Assembly (NCBI GenBank): GCA_002498385.1
Contig: DAHH01000005.1
Location: 1 to 20,014, forward strand
Length of the DNA stretch: 20,014 bases
Origin: Methanobacterium sp. UBA410
Lineage (GTDB): Archaea; Methanobacteriota; Methanobacteria; Methanobacteriales; Methanobacteriaceae
Direction: 5' to 3'
The notes below the pieces were generated by a model, which searched no databases, was not told the origin of the DNA, and was given only the letters and a program-made list of their open reading frames with translations. Shown here piece by piece: positions 12,977 through 20,014 of this stretch (within the stretch, counting starts at the first letter, position 1; the number at the start of each line of letters is the position of its first letter). The translations under genes and the position numbers were made by a program.

Positions 12977-13010
12977 TTTAAAATCATTAAAAATTTAAAA
13001 TCATTAAAAA
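12977..13010 (+). repeat. Exact 17-bp tandem duplication
   Basis: TTTAAAATCATTAAAAA occurs at 12977-12993 and again at 12994-13010, directly before the AGGAGG site of the regulator gene. It places two TATA-like TTTAAAAT boxes about 30-60 bp from the start codon. Confidence 0.6.
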
Positions 13011-13039
13011 ATTATTAGGGACCAATAGGAGGATTATAA

Positions 13040-13432
13040 ATGAGACCACCATGTGAAATCGTTGTATGGTACATAATTCCAACCATAAGATCAGAACTAG
13101 CTAAAGAACTTTTAAACCTTGGAATGAAACAGAAGGAAATCTCAGAGCTGCTGGACATAACTCAACCTGCAGTATCCCAGTACATAAGTGATAAAAGGGG
13201 ACATGGAATCAAGTTCACAGATGAAACCCAGGAACTCATCAAGATATTTGCAAAGGACCTTGTGGATGGAAAGGTTGACAAAACTGGAATAATTTCCAGG
13301 ATATGCAGTATATGTAAACAGATTAAAACAGAGGACATAATATGTCATCTGCATAAAGAAAAGGATAACATACCCCTTGACTGCAATGCATGTGCAACTT
13401 CACAGATTTTTAATCAAGAACATCTGTTGTAA
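13040..13432 (+). CDS. Helix-turn-helix transcriptional regulator with cysteine-rich C terminus
   Basis: A 130-residue protein. ATG 13040 with AGGAGG (13027-13032) seven bases upstream. Residues 14-58 form an Xre/COG2522-like helix-turn-helix (LNLGMKQKEISELLDITQPA, then VSQYISDKRG). A helical linker follows (60-86). The tail then has Cys89, Cys92, Cys102, Cys115 and Cys118 (C-x2-C-x9-C-x12-C-x2-C), able to hold zinc or an Fe-S cluster. This is a small archaeal regulator type found with or without an added ligand domain; here there is only the cysteine tail. It follows cysK-cysE, and palindromes like the cysK one occur upstream of it, so it probably senses sulfur, cysteine or redox state and represses cysK and itself. 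The regulatory target is inference. Confidence 0.85.
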   Translation: MRPPCEIVVWYIIPTIRSELAKELLNLGMKQKEISELLDITQPAVSQYISDKRGHGIKFTDETQELIKIFAKDLVDGKVDKTGIISRICSICKQIKTEDIICHLHKEKDNIPLDCNACATSQIFNQEHLL

Positions 13433-13462
13433 ACTGATTTCCCCGTCACTTTCAGTTTTTTT
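13431..13462 (+). terminator. Hairpin terminator of the regulator gene
   Basis: AAACTGA (13431-13437) pairs with TCAGTTT (13452-13458) across a 14-nt loop, followed by seven T (13456-13462). It begins within the stop codon of the regulator gene. Confidence 0.6.
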
Positions 13463-13557
13463 AAATGATTTTCGGGTTTTATTCTGGAATAAAAGTTCCA
13501 TGATTAATTAATTGGCTGATTCAAGTGAAATTACCAATTCAAGAAGTATAAATCTGT

Positions 13558-13670
13558 CTGCACTGTAAACAGTAAATAAATTAAGATTTGTACAGTAAAC
13601 AAGCCAAATTTGTACAGTAAGTAAACTAGGATCTTTAGAGTAAATTTTAAAGTAAATCTAGTCTGCAGTG
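13558..13670 (+). repeat. Direct repeats and inverted ends upstream of asnB
   Basis: ATTTGTACAGTAAAC (13586-13600) recurs as ATTTGTACAGTAAGTAAAC (from 13608), and related CTGTAAACAGTAAA lies at 13563. The stretch is bracketed by CTGCACTG (13558) and CTGCAGTG (13663). TGTACA is palindromic. Possible operator cluster for the asnB transcript. TTTAAATT near 13724 is the likely TATA box. Confidence 0.5.
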
Positions 13671-13787
13671 AAATTTAGTCGACCTGCCAGCTACTTCTTT
13701 TAAATTACTTGAAATTCAAATTATTTAAATTGGGAGCTCTTGAGGCACTTCATAAAGATGAACAGGAAAAATAAACAGGAATCAAAT

Positions 13788-15359
13788 ATGTGTGGAATAG
13801 TTGGAATAAATGGAGAAAATGTAGGGTCCGACCTTAAAGAAATGCTCGTATCACTTAAACACAGAGGGCCTGACGGTTCCGGCGTTTCTGTGGACGGCAA
13901 GATCCTGCACGGTGATCTGGAAATTCTGGAGGTTCCTGAAGGCTCATTTGGATTGGGGCACAATCTCCTTTCAATTGTTGGTTCTGAAGTTCATCAGCCC
14001 ATAAAACGCGACAGATTTATCATGGTGTGCAACGGGGAGATATACAACTTCAAAGAGCTTGAAAAGAACTTTAAACTTAATTTAAGAACTGACTCGGACT
14101 GTGAAATTATAATAGGTCTTATAGAGAAGTTCTACAATGAATCACTGCAGGATGCAGTTGAAAAAACCATTAAATACCTTGATGGAGATTACGCATTTGC
14201 AGTGTACGATGGAGAGAACTTCGCTGCAGTGAGGGATCCTCTGGGGGTTAAACCCCTCTACTTTGCATCTTTAAATGAAGTTTCAAACAAGAAAGTCTTT
14301 GCATTCGCCTCTGAAAGAAAGGCACTTTGGAGTATTGGGATGGAAAATGTTGAAACCCTTTCACCAGCCTGCATGATCTACAACGGAGTCCCTGTGGAAC
14401 TTGGAGACAGATCAGGGGATCTGCATCAGTGGGCTGCAGCATCTACATCCAAATCAACATGTGAACCCCACTTTAAATTAAAAGAAACTAAACCTGAAGA
14501 GACTAAACCTGAAGAGACTAAATCAGAAAAGACTTTCAATGAATTAAAATGTGAATTAAAGGATCTTCTAATAAAATCTGTTGAGAAGAGGGTGCGAAAT
14601 CTTTCAGAGGTGGGAATAATATTTTCAGGAGGGGTGGACAGCACCCTGCTTGCAAGGATAACTCTTGATCTTGGGGTTGAAACATCACTTTACAGTGTTG
14701 GCCGCAGCACGTCTTCTGACCTTAAATTTGCACAAAAGGCAGCACTCGATATGCATCTTCCCCTTAAAATTCACACAGTTGAAGAGGAAGATGTCAAAAA
14801 GTACTGCAAGCTTGTATTAAAAGCCATAGAAGAGTTTAACGTCATGAAACTTGGAGTGGGAATGCCATCATATATCGCATCTGAAATGGGGCACATGGAC
14901 GGCCTCAAGGTCATGCTATCTGGACAAGGTGCAGATGAACTCTTTGCAGGTTACAACCGATACCTCAAATTCTACCAGGAAAGGGGTGAGCAGGCAGCAG
15001 AGGACCTTAAAAGTGACGTTTTGAATCTTTACCACGTGAACCTGCAACGCGATGATGCTGTAACAATGGCAAACAGCGTTGAACTTCGCGTACCATACCT
15101 TGATCACGACATTGTGAACCTTGCAATGGAAATGCCCATGAAATACAAGATAAGAAGTTTTGACGACAGGTTACGTAAACACATCCTCAGGGAAGTTGCA
15201 GCAGAGCTTGGAGTCCCTGACGAAATTGTTAAAAGACCAAAAAAAGCTGCACAGTACGGTTCTGGCATCCACAAGATCCTGGTGAAGAAGGTTTTAAGGG
15301 ATGAAACCTGCAAAAACGAACTTGAACAGTACTTAAAGGGTGTCCAGTACCCATCATGA
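13788..15359 (+). CDS. asnB: Asparagine synthetase (glutamine-hydrolysing)
   Basis: Makes asparagine from aspartate, ATP and glutamine. The start is fixed at ATG 13788 because the mature enzyme must begin with the nucleophile Cys2 (MCGIVGING). AGGA lies seven bases upstream, and a longer frame back to 13740 is not used. 523 residues: N-terminal class II glutaminase domain (2 to about 205) with RGPDG and CNGEIYNF, then the synthetase domain (about 255-520) with the ATP pyrophosphatase loop SGGVDS (280-285) and SGQGADELFAGYNRY. The linker between domains contains a run of KPEET repeats (residues about 232-248), encoded by 15-bp tandem DNA repeats at 14481-14534. It heads a set of aspartate-family genes. 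A strong call. Confidence 0.94.
   Translation: MCGIVGINGENVGSDLKEMLVSLKHRGPDGSGVSVDGKILHGDLEILEVPEGSFGLGHNLLSIVGSEVHQPIKRDRFIMVCNGEIYNFKELEKNFKLNLRTDSDCEIIIGLIEKFYNESLQDAVEKTIKYLDGDYAFAVYDGENFAAVRDPLGVKPLYFASLNEVSNKKVFAFASERKALWSIGMENVETLSPACMIYNGVPVELGDRSGDLHQWAAASTSKSTCEPHFKLKETKPEETKPEETKSEKTFNELKCELKDLLIKSVEKRVRNLSEVGIIFSGGVDSTLLARITLDLGVETSLYSVGRSTSSDLKFAQKAALDMHLPLKIHTVEEEDVKKYCKLVLKAIEEFNVMKLGVGMPSYIASEMGHMDGLKVMLSGQGADELFAGYNRYLKFYQERGEQAAEDLKSDVLNLYHVNLQRDDAVTMANSVELRVPYLDHDIVNLAMEMPMKYKIRSFDDRLRKHILREVAAELGVPDEIVKRPKKAAQYGSGIHKILVKKVLRDETCKNELEQYLKGVQYPS
14481..14534 (+). repeat. 15-bp in-frame tandem repeats in the asnB linker
   Basis: ACTAAACCTGAAGAG is present twice, followed by a diverged third copy (ACTAAATCAGAAAAG) and a partial one before. 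It encodes T-K-P-E-E units. The period is a multiple of three, so copy-number changes preserve the frame. Confidence 0.75.
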
Positions 15360-15407
15360 AATATCAAAAAGGAATAACAGTTTCGAATTCAAATCCATCT
15401 TGAAATG

Positions 15408-15477
15408 GGAAGATTAAATTAATGCTGAAAGTAAATGAATAAGGAAAGATTAAATTAACGTTGGAAGATTAAATATA
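15408..15477 (+). repeat. Three direct repeats GGAAGATTAAATTAA between asnB and gatC-like gene
   Basis: Copies begin at 15408, 15443 (with one extra A) and 15463 (ending AAATATATT). The rest of the gap 15360-15636 shows no gene. No TATA box stands out clearly enough to assign. Confidence 0.6.
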
Positions 15478-15636
15478 TTATGGTTCAGTTAAATATAATT
15501 CACTTAAATATTACGAGATGGAATTATAACTTAATTCTGGATAATTGAAGTTCCAGTTATTAAAGTTTGCACAATTATTCAGTAACCAAAAAATGAATCA
15601 TTTACGTTCATGATTTAAAATTTGGGGGAATTATAC

Positions 15637-15852
15637 TTGAAAATAGAAAAAGAAGCCGAACAGATACTTGAAAAATTTTCAAAGGCACTTCAGGACATTC
15701 CTGAACTTGAAGAGACTTATTACATTGTTGACAATGTTAACCTTTCCCGTGAAGACTGTGGTGAAGAAAAAAATCCTGAAAAAATCTTAAGGAACACCAT
15801 GGTGGATAAAGAAGGTTACGTTATAGCTGAAAAAGGAAAATGGACCAATTAA
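15637..15852 (+). CDS. gatC: GatC-like subunit of Asp/Glu-tRNA amidotransferase
   Basis: TTG 15637 lies seven bases after GGGGGAA, and a TTG at 15622 overlaps that site. The 71 residues form a helical, charged protein: an N-terminal helix pair (IEKEAEQILEKFSKALQDI), a PELEETYYIV segment, then REDCGEEK and a C-terminal MVDKEGYVIAEKGKW. This agrees with my memory of the short GatC-like proteins of methanogens (partner of GatA and GatB in converting Asp-tRNA(Asn) to Asn-tRNA(Asn)). GatC keeps the amidase and kinase subunits together. It lies 14 bp before the ACT gene and so forms an operon with it. Location next to asnB fits a role in asparagine supply. No gatA or gatB nearby. The identification is moderate. 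Confidence 0.65.
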   Translation: MKIEKEAEQILEKFSKALQDIPELEETYYIVDNVNLSREDCGEEKNPEKILRNTMVDKEGYVIAEKGKWTN

Positions 15853-15866
15853 ATGGGGTAAGCTAA

Positions 15867-16355
15867 ATGCGAGTGAACCTTGTTTTGGAACTTTTAGATG
15901 TTCCTGGAAAGCTTTTAGAAGCATTGGAACCTATAGGAAAACTTGGAGCCAACATAGTTGCCGTAATCCACCAGAGAGATGTTAAAACTGAACGAGGAAC
16001 AATTCCTGTTCATGTAACCATAGAGGGAGATAAAGAAACCCTTGAAATGGTTTTAAAATCCATGGAAGATCTTGGAATTCAGATAATGGAAGTTGACGGT
16101 GTCATGCGGAAAGAGAAGATCACAACGGTTCTCATAGGAAACATCGTTGAAAAAAATCTTAAGGAAACCATGGAAATCTTGAGTGGTATTGAGGGCGTTA
16201 AAGTGGCTGACCTTGACCTTAAAATGTCGGATCACCCAGAACAATCAGCCTCAAAGATCATTGTTGAAGCAGATTACGGCAAAAAAAGGGATGTACTGAA
16301 AAAAATAAAGGAAATTGGAAGCTCAAAAGGATTTTTAGTCATAAATGAGGTTTAA
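15867..16355 (+). CDS. ACT-domain regulatory protein
   Basis: ATG 15867 with GGGGTAA about seven bases upstream. The 162 residues begin with an ACT domain (about 3-75: VNLVLELLDVPGKLLEALEP, then IGKLGANIVAVIHQRD), which binds amino acids at a dimer interface. A second alpha/beta half (about 83-162, KITTVLIGNIVEKNLKETME and on) ends in a beta strand (FLVINEV). No catalytic domain is attached. The homoserine dehydrogenase gene begins 170 bp downstream and encodes an enzyme without the C-terminal ACT domain many relatives have, so this protein is a good candidate for its separate threonine- or methionine-sensing subunit. That link is inference. Confidence 0.85.
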   Translation: MRVNLVLELLDVPGKLLEALEPIGKLGANIVAVIHQRDVKTERGTIPVHVTIEGDKETLEMVLKSMEDLGIQIMEVDGVMRKEKITTVLIGNIVEKNLKETMEILSGIEGVKVADLDLKMSDHPEQSASKIIVEADYGKKRDVLKKIKEIGSSKGFLVINEV

Positions 16356-16525
16356 AGGAATTCAGTAGCCATTAAAATTCAATAACAAACTATGAGCTTA
16401 GATCTTAAAATTAAATACTTCTGTAACCATTGTAACCTTCTCAGAAGCGATATAATTAGATACTAAAGATTGTACTGAATATCTAACGAACATTGAATAA
16501 TCTAAACTTCACATGGAGGAATTAA

Positions 16526-17539
16526 ATGAGGATTTGTATCATTGGTTTTGGAGCCGTTGGGCAGGGAGTTGCAAGGGTAATTTCCATGAAACGGGACAAG
16601 GTAAGGGAGAAATACGGTTTGGACATGGAATTGGTGGCCGTAACTGACAGCACAGGTGCTGCTGTATCAGAAGAGGGATTGGATCCGGATTTACTCCTTG
16701 AAACAAAGAAAAAGACAGGTAAAGTATCGGAGTACCCAGAACATGGAGTTTCAGATATTTCAGGCCTAGAAGTCATGAATGAAGTTGAATACGATTGCCT
16801 GGTTGAGGTTACACCAACCAACATAGAAGATGGAGAACCTGCAAGAACACATATCCTAGCGGCATTCAGGGCCGGTAAAGATGTTGTAACATCAAATAAA
16901 GGTCCGCTTGCACTTTCTTACAGTGAACTGATTGCTGAGGCAGAATCCAACAGTGTACAGTTTAAGTTTGAAGCATCAGTGGGTGGTGCAATGCCGATTT
17001 TGAACTTTGCACATGAAACACTTGCAGGCTGTGATATAAACTCTGTATTTGGCATATTAAATGGTACAACCAATTTTATCCTCTCAAGAATGGCCAAAGA
17101 GGGATCCTCCTATGAACAAACACTTAATGAGGCTCAACAGTTAGGTATAGCTGAAACAAATCCTGCACAAGATGTTGACGGGATAGATGCTGCCTGCAAA
17201 GTGGTTATACTTGCAAACTCCATACTAGGTAGGGATGTTTCATTTAAAGATGTTGAAATAAACGGGATATCAAAAATAACTCCTGAAGCAATATACCTTG
17301 CAAAGAAAGAGGGCTACCTCATAAAGCTGATAGGTGAAGTATCCAATGAAGCTCTGGAAGTCTCACCGCGCCTTGTAAGGGAAGGATCACCCTTTGCTGT
17401 TGGAGGCACCCTGAACGTTGCAACCCTTAAAACAGACCTGGCAGAAGACGTTACAGTGGTTGGAAAAGGAGCAGGATCGGTTGAAACAGCATCAGCAATC
17501 CTGAGTGACATCATAAGCGTATGGAAATCCAGACGTTAA
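16526..17539 (+). CDS. hom: Homoserine dehydrogenase
   Basis: Reduces aspartate semialdehyde to homoserine, the branch to threonine and methionine. ATG 16526 with GGAGGA six bases upstream. 337 residues: the Rossmann NAD(P) site GFGAVG (7-12), SNKGPLAL (123-130), the substrate segment EASVGGAMPI (149-158) and LNGTTNFILS (178-187), and the catalytic D-x-D-G-x-D-A-A-x-K motif (216-225, Asp221 and Lys225). The protein stops after the catalytic domain; the roughly 90-residue ACT domain of many bacterial enzymes is missing. An ACT-only protein is encoded just upstream. TATA-like GATATAATTAG at about 16449 suggests an own promoter in the 170-bp gap. Confidence 0.94.
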   Translation: MRICIIGFGAVGQGVARVISMKRDKVREKYGLDMELVAVTDSTGAAVSEEGLDPDLLLETKKKTGKVSEYPEHGVSDISGLEVMNEVEYDCLVEVTPTNIEDGEPARTHILAAFRAGKDVVTSNKGPLALSYSELIAEAESNSVQFKFEASVGGAMPILNFAHETLAGCDINSVFGILNGTTNFILSRMAKEGSSYEQTLNEAQQLGIAETNPAQDVDGIDAACKVVILANSILGRDVSFKDVEINGISKITPEAIYLAKKEGYLIKLIGEVSNEALEVSPRLVREGSPFAVGGTLNVATLKTDLAEDVTVVGKGAGSVETASAILSDIISVWKSRR

Positions 17540-17540
17540 C

Positions 17541-17588
17541 TTGATAAATGATCCTTTTAGATATGCTTTTTAAAGTTCTATTTATCAA
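17541..17588 (+). terminator. Possible stem after hom
   Basis: TTGATAAA (17541-17548) and TTTATCAA (17581-17588) are exact inverted repeats 32 bp apart, directly after the hom stop, with T-rich DNA between. A weak candidate for transcript end. The remainder of the gap to 17822 is AT-rich with a TATA-like AATATAAAAT near 17766, probably the apgM promoter. Confidence 0.3.
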
Positions 17589-17822
17589 AAATATCCCTTT
17601 AAAACTCGTATTTTCATTTAAATTTTATATAGGAATCTAAAAATTTTAGGGATCTAAGAAATCATTTTTTTTTAGAAAGATGGAGATAAATTTTACAGTT
17701 TATTAAAGGATAGAAAATTTTAAAGATACAAGATTAAGCTAACCTTAATGATGCAAAACTAAATAATATAAAATGATTCAATGAGATTTCAATGATTATT
17801 GATTTTTTAAGAGGATTTTAAC

Positions 17823-19067
17823 ATGAAATACGTGATTGTTATAGGGGATGGAATGGCAGACTATCCCCTTGAAGAACTCAATGGTGAAACACCACTTCAA
17901 AGGGCAAAAACTCCCAACATGGATTATATAGCATCCCACGGTGTCAGTGGAATGCTTAGAAATGTACCTGCAGACTTGAAGCCTGGATCTGACGTTGCGA
18001 ACCTTTCAGTACTGGGCTACAACCCTGAAAAGTTTTACACAGGCAGAGGCCCGCTTGAAGCCCCAAGTGTTGGTGCAGAACTTGAATCAGGAGATGTTGC
18101 ATTTCGATGCAACTTCATAACCGAGGCAAACGGACTGCTTGAGGACTTCAACGCAGACCACATAAGCACTGAAGAAGCATCAAAGCTTATAAATACGCTC
18201 AACGAGGTTATGGACCTCTCCAATGGGAAGTATCCTGAACCTGAGAAGCATCATAAGCCTGGAAAGTTTTACGTGGGCACAAGCTACAGGAATCTCTTCG
18301 TTTACAGGGATGAAAAATCTGCAGCACTGGAATCCGCCCCACCACATGATGTTGTTGGGGAACCCATCTCAGAAAACCTGCTGAAACCATCTGAGGATGA
18401 AAATGCCCAGATCCTCAATAAATTAATGCTTCAATCCAGGAAGGTGCTTGAAAACCATCCAGTTAATAAAGGGAGGGCTGAAACCGATAAGAAACCTGCA
18501 AACATGGTGTGGCTCTGGGGTCAGGGAGTGAAACCTTCAATGCCCCAGTTTTCAGAAGAGTACGGACTTAAAGGTGCTGCAATCACAGGTGTTGACCTCA
18601 TAAAAGGTATAGGAATCTACATGGGCCTTACAGTTGTCAACGTTCCAGGGGCCACAGGATACTACGATACAGATTACGATGCAAAGGCAAAATACGCACT
18701 TGAAGCCCTTAAAAACCATGATCTGGTTTTCATCCATGTGGAAGCCCCCGACGAGGCAGGACATGCAGGGGACATCACAGAAAAGATAAGGGCAATTGAG
18801 AACATTGACAAAAAAATCCTCGGAACACTACTTAAAAATCTCCCTGAATTTGGAAATTATGCAGTTGCAGTACTGCCGGACCATCCAACCCCAGTCCATG
18901 TTAAAACTCACACAAGAGACCCCGTACCATACTCAATGTTCTCAACAAACGCTGATCCTGATGGAATTGAAAAATATGATGAAATATCAGCAAAAAATGG
19001 TTCTCAGGGAGTTATGGAGGGCCACAAATTCATGAAAAGCTTTATGGATTATGCAAACTCCACGTAA
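17823..19067 (+). CDS. apgM: 2,3-bisphosphoglycerate-independent phosphoglycerate mutase, archaeal type
   Basis: Interconverts 3- and 2-phosphoglycerate in glycolysis and gluconeogenesis. ATG 17823, with GAGG nine bases upstream. 414 residues, normal for the archaeal family. Alkaline-phosphatase-superfamily metal sites are visible: IGDGMADYP (7-15), PGSDVANLS (54-62) carrying the candidate phosphoserine Ser62, HVEAPDEAGHAGD (about 304-316) and VLPDHPTPVHVKTHTRDPVPY near 352-372. TGRGPLEA follows the nucleophile as usual. Older annotations call this family phosphonopyruvate decarboxylase-related. Not obviously co-transcribed with hom (283-bp gap) but in the same orientation. T-rich terminator follows. 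Confidence 0.93.
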   Translation: MKYVIVIGDGMADYPLEELNGETPLQRAKTPNMDYIASHGVSGMLRNVPADLKPGSDVANLSVLGYNPEKFYTGRGPLEAPSVGAELESGDVAFRCNFITEANGLLEDFNADHISTEEASKLINTLNEVMDLSNGKYPEPEKHHKPGKFYVGTSYRNLFVYRDEKSAALESAPPHDVVGEPISENLLKPSEDENAQILNKLMLQSRKVLENHPVNKGRAETDKKPANMVWLWGQGVKPSMPQFSEEYGLKGAAITGVDLIKGIGIYMGLTVVNVPGATGYYDTDYDAKAKYALEALKNHDLVFIHVEAPDEAGHAGDITEKIRAIENIDKKILGTLLKNLPEFGNYAVAVLPDHPTPVHVKTHTRDPVPYSMFSTNADPDGIEKYDEISAKNGSQGVMEGHKFMKSFMDYANST

Positions 19068-19106
19068 AATTGTCCTGAATGAGGTTTAAAATTTAGATCT
19101 CCTTTA

Positions 19107-19145
19107 ATTTGGTCTATTTTTTTTATTTCTTCTATTTTCTTTCTT
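19107..19145 (+). terminator. T-rich terminator after apgM
   Basis: CTATTTTTTTTATTTCTTCT and further T-rich sequence about 40-75 bp after the apgM stop, the type of poly-T signal that ends archaeal transcripts. Confidence 0.5.
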
Positions 19146-19161
19146 AAATTATAATTATAAT

Positions 19162-19218
19162 TCTTTTGATTTCTAACCTATCTTTTGATTTCTAACCTAT
19201 CTTTTGATTTCTAACCTG
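19162..19218 (+). repeat. Three exact 19-bp tandem repeats upstream of pyrG
   Basis: TCTTTTGATTTCTAACCTA at 19162-19180 and 19181-19199, and a third copy at 19200-19218 differing only in the last base. The near-perfect identity means a recent slippage event or selection. The rest of the gap to pyrG (19219-19493) has no gene. TTATAAAA at about 19453 is its probable TATA box. Confidence 0.85.
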
Positions 19219-19493
19219 AAAAAATTACAAAATTATGTTAACTATTTTTCTTATCTAAATCGTTTCGTCCAATATTTTTTTTTTGAAATAATTTCCAATA
19301 CCTATTTAAACTTAAGAATCCTAATTCTAGATATTAATGGATGGAATTCTTCAAGGTTGCAGTACGCCCAGAAGTACCATCAGTGAAATAACAGTTTTAT
19401 TAACTATTTTCAGTTATAAACGTATTAACACAGTTTAAAACCAATAATAAAGTTATAAAATAATTCTTAAATGTTTTGGAGGAGAGGATTCAT

Positions 19494-20014
19494 CTGTCAA
19501 AGTATATAGTTGTTACAGGCGGTGTTGTAAGTTCAATAGGGAAGGGAATATCATCATCATCCATTGGAAGGATACTGAGATCCTACGGGGTGGATGTGAC
19601 TGCAATAAAAATTGATCCATACCTGAACTGGGATTCAGGAACCTTGAACCCATACCAGCATGGAGAAGTCTTCGTAACCGAGGACGGTATGGAAACTGAC
19701 CTGGATCTTGGTCATTACGAACGATTTCTGGATGTGAACCTTTCAGGAGAATCAAACATAACAACTGGAAAGGTTTACAACTCTGTCATTAACAAGGAAA
19801 GAAAAGGAGATTACCTTGGCTCATGTGTGCAGATAATTCCCCACATCACAGATGAGATAAAGGCAATGATAAGGAGAATATCCCGAAAAACACAGGCAGA
19901 AGTTGTTATGGTTGAAGTTGGGGGAACGGTTGGAGACATAGAAAGCCAGCCATTTTTAGAGGCACTGCGTCAGCTGCGTAACGAGGAAGGTCAGGACAAC
20001 GTGATGTTTGTCCA
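19494..20014 (+). CDS. pyrG: CTP synthase, 5' part, cut by the window end
   Basis: Aminates UTP to CTP with ATP and glutamine. The reading frame runs from SKYIVVTGGVVSSIGKGI to the last base (about 173 residues) and covers most of the N-terminal synthetase domain. Visible are the P-loop SSIGKG (about 14-19), the IDPYLNWDSGTLNPYQHGEV segment, ETDLDLGHYERFLD, SNITTGKVY, QIIPHITDEI and VEVGGTVGDIE. The glutaminase domain lies beyond the window. No ATG, GTG or TTG fits the family start. The codon before Ser2 is CTG at 19494, nine bases after GGAGGAG (19478-19484), while an in-frame TTG at 19476 lies in the ribosome binding site. Relatives usually read NVDAGTM where this has NWDSGTL; the metal-binding Asp is kept. 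Confidence 0.92.
   Translation, partial: MSKYIVVTGGVVSSIGKGISSSSIGRILRSYGVDVTAIKIDPYLNWDSGTLNPYQHGEVFVTEDGMETDLDLGHYERFLDVNLSGESNITTGKVYNSVINKERKGDYLGSCVQIIPHITDEIKAMIRRISRKTQAEVVMVEVGGTVGDIESQPFLEALRQLRNEEGQDNVMFV

Noticed and set aside
1..20014. tRNA, rRNA and riboswitches
   Set aside because: No T-loop GGTTCGAATCC-type box, cloverleaf or known riboswitch core was found on reading either strand.

Overview
The window looks like a chromosomal segment of a mesophilic methanogen of the order Methanobacteriales, most likely a Methanobacterium. The evidence is AT-rich DNA with TATA-box promoters and strong GGAGG/GGAGGTG ribosome binding sites, an archaeal-type independent phosphoglycerate mutase, a long-form HisG, and a CRISPR repeat of the type known from Methanobacteriales. 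The gene order asnB - gatC-like - ACT protein - hom - apgM - pyrG also matches my recollection of Methanothermobacter thermautotrophicus. No rRNA, tRNA or intact insertion sequence was seen.

Left part (1-5.6 kb), accessory. Four pieces of one 30-bp CRISPR repeat are scattered over 1.9 kb: 1-30, 1356-1385, a 15-bp half-repeat at 1864-1878 and a 3'-degenerate copy at 1917-1941. Two oversized intervals (1325 and 478 bp) sit where spacers should be, and they carry genes for small secreted or anchored proteins plus a truncated regulator remnant. Beyond the array lie a conserved unknown gene (2113-2658) and a 2.3-kb stretch with two more secreted proteins, bounded by an inverted pair of about 55-bp repeats. 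One of these proteins (4514-4822) is a paralogue of a gene lodged between the CRISPR repeats (408-752).

Middle part (5.6-9.5 kb). hisG, preceded by a triple 32-34-bp promoter repeat, and a conserved unknown gene are followed by a decayed stretch: a frameshifted gene, a small membrane-peptide frame with no start codon, an intact MoaD/ThiS-type sulfur carrier with a clear terminator, and a 5'-eroded NifX-like gene.

Cysteine module (10-13.5 kb). cysK and cysE make cysteine from serine through O-acetylserine. They are followed by a small helix-turn-helix regulator with a cysteine-rich tail. A perfect 18-bp palindrome lies over the predicted cysK start site, and degenerate copies lie upstream of the regulator gene, suggesting an autoregulated sulfur or cysteine switch.

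Right part (13.7-20 kb), core metabolism. AsnB, a GatC-like protein and an ACT-domain protein precede homoserine dehydrogenase, which lacks its own ACT domain. Phosphoglycerate mutase follows, then CTP synthase, cut by the window end and apparently starting at CTG. Many intergenic gaps carry two- or three-copy direct repeats of 13-34 bp, each with a different sequence.
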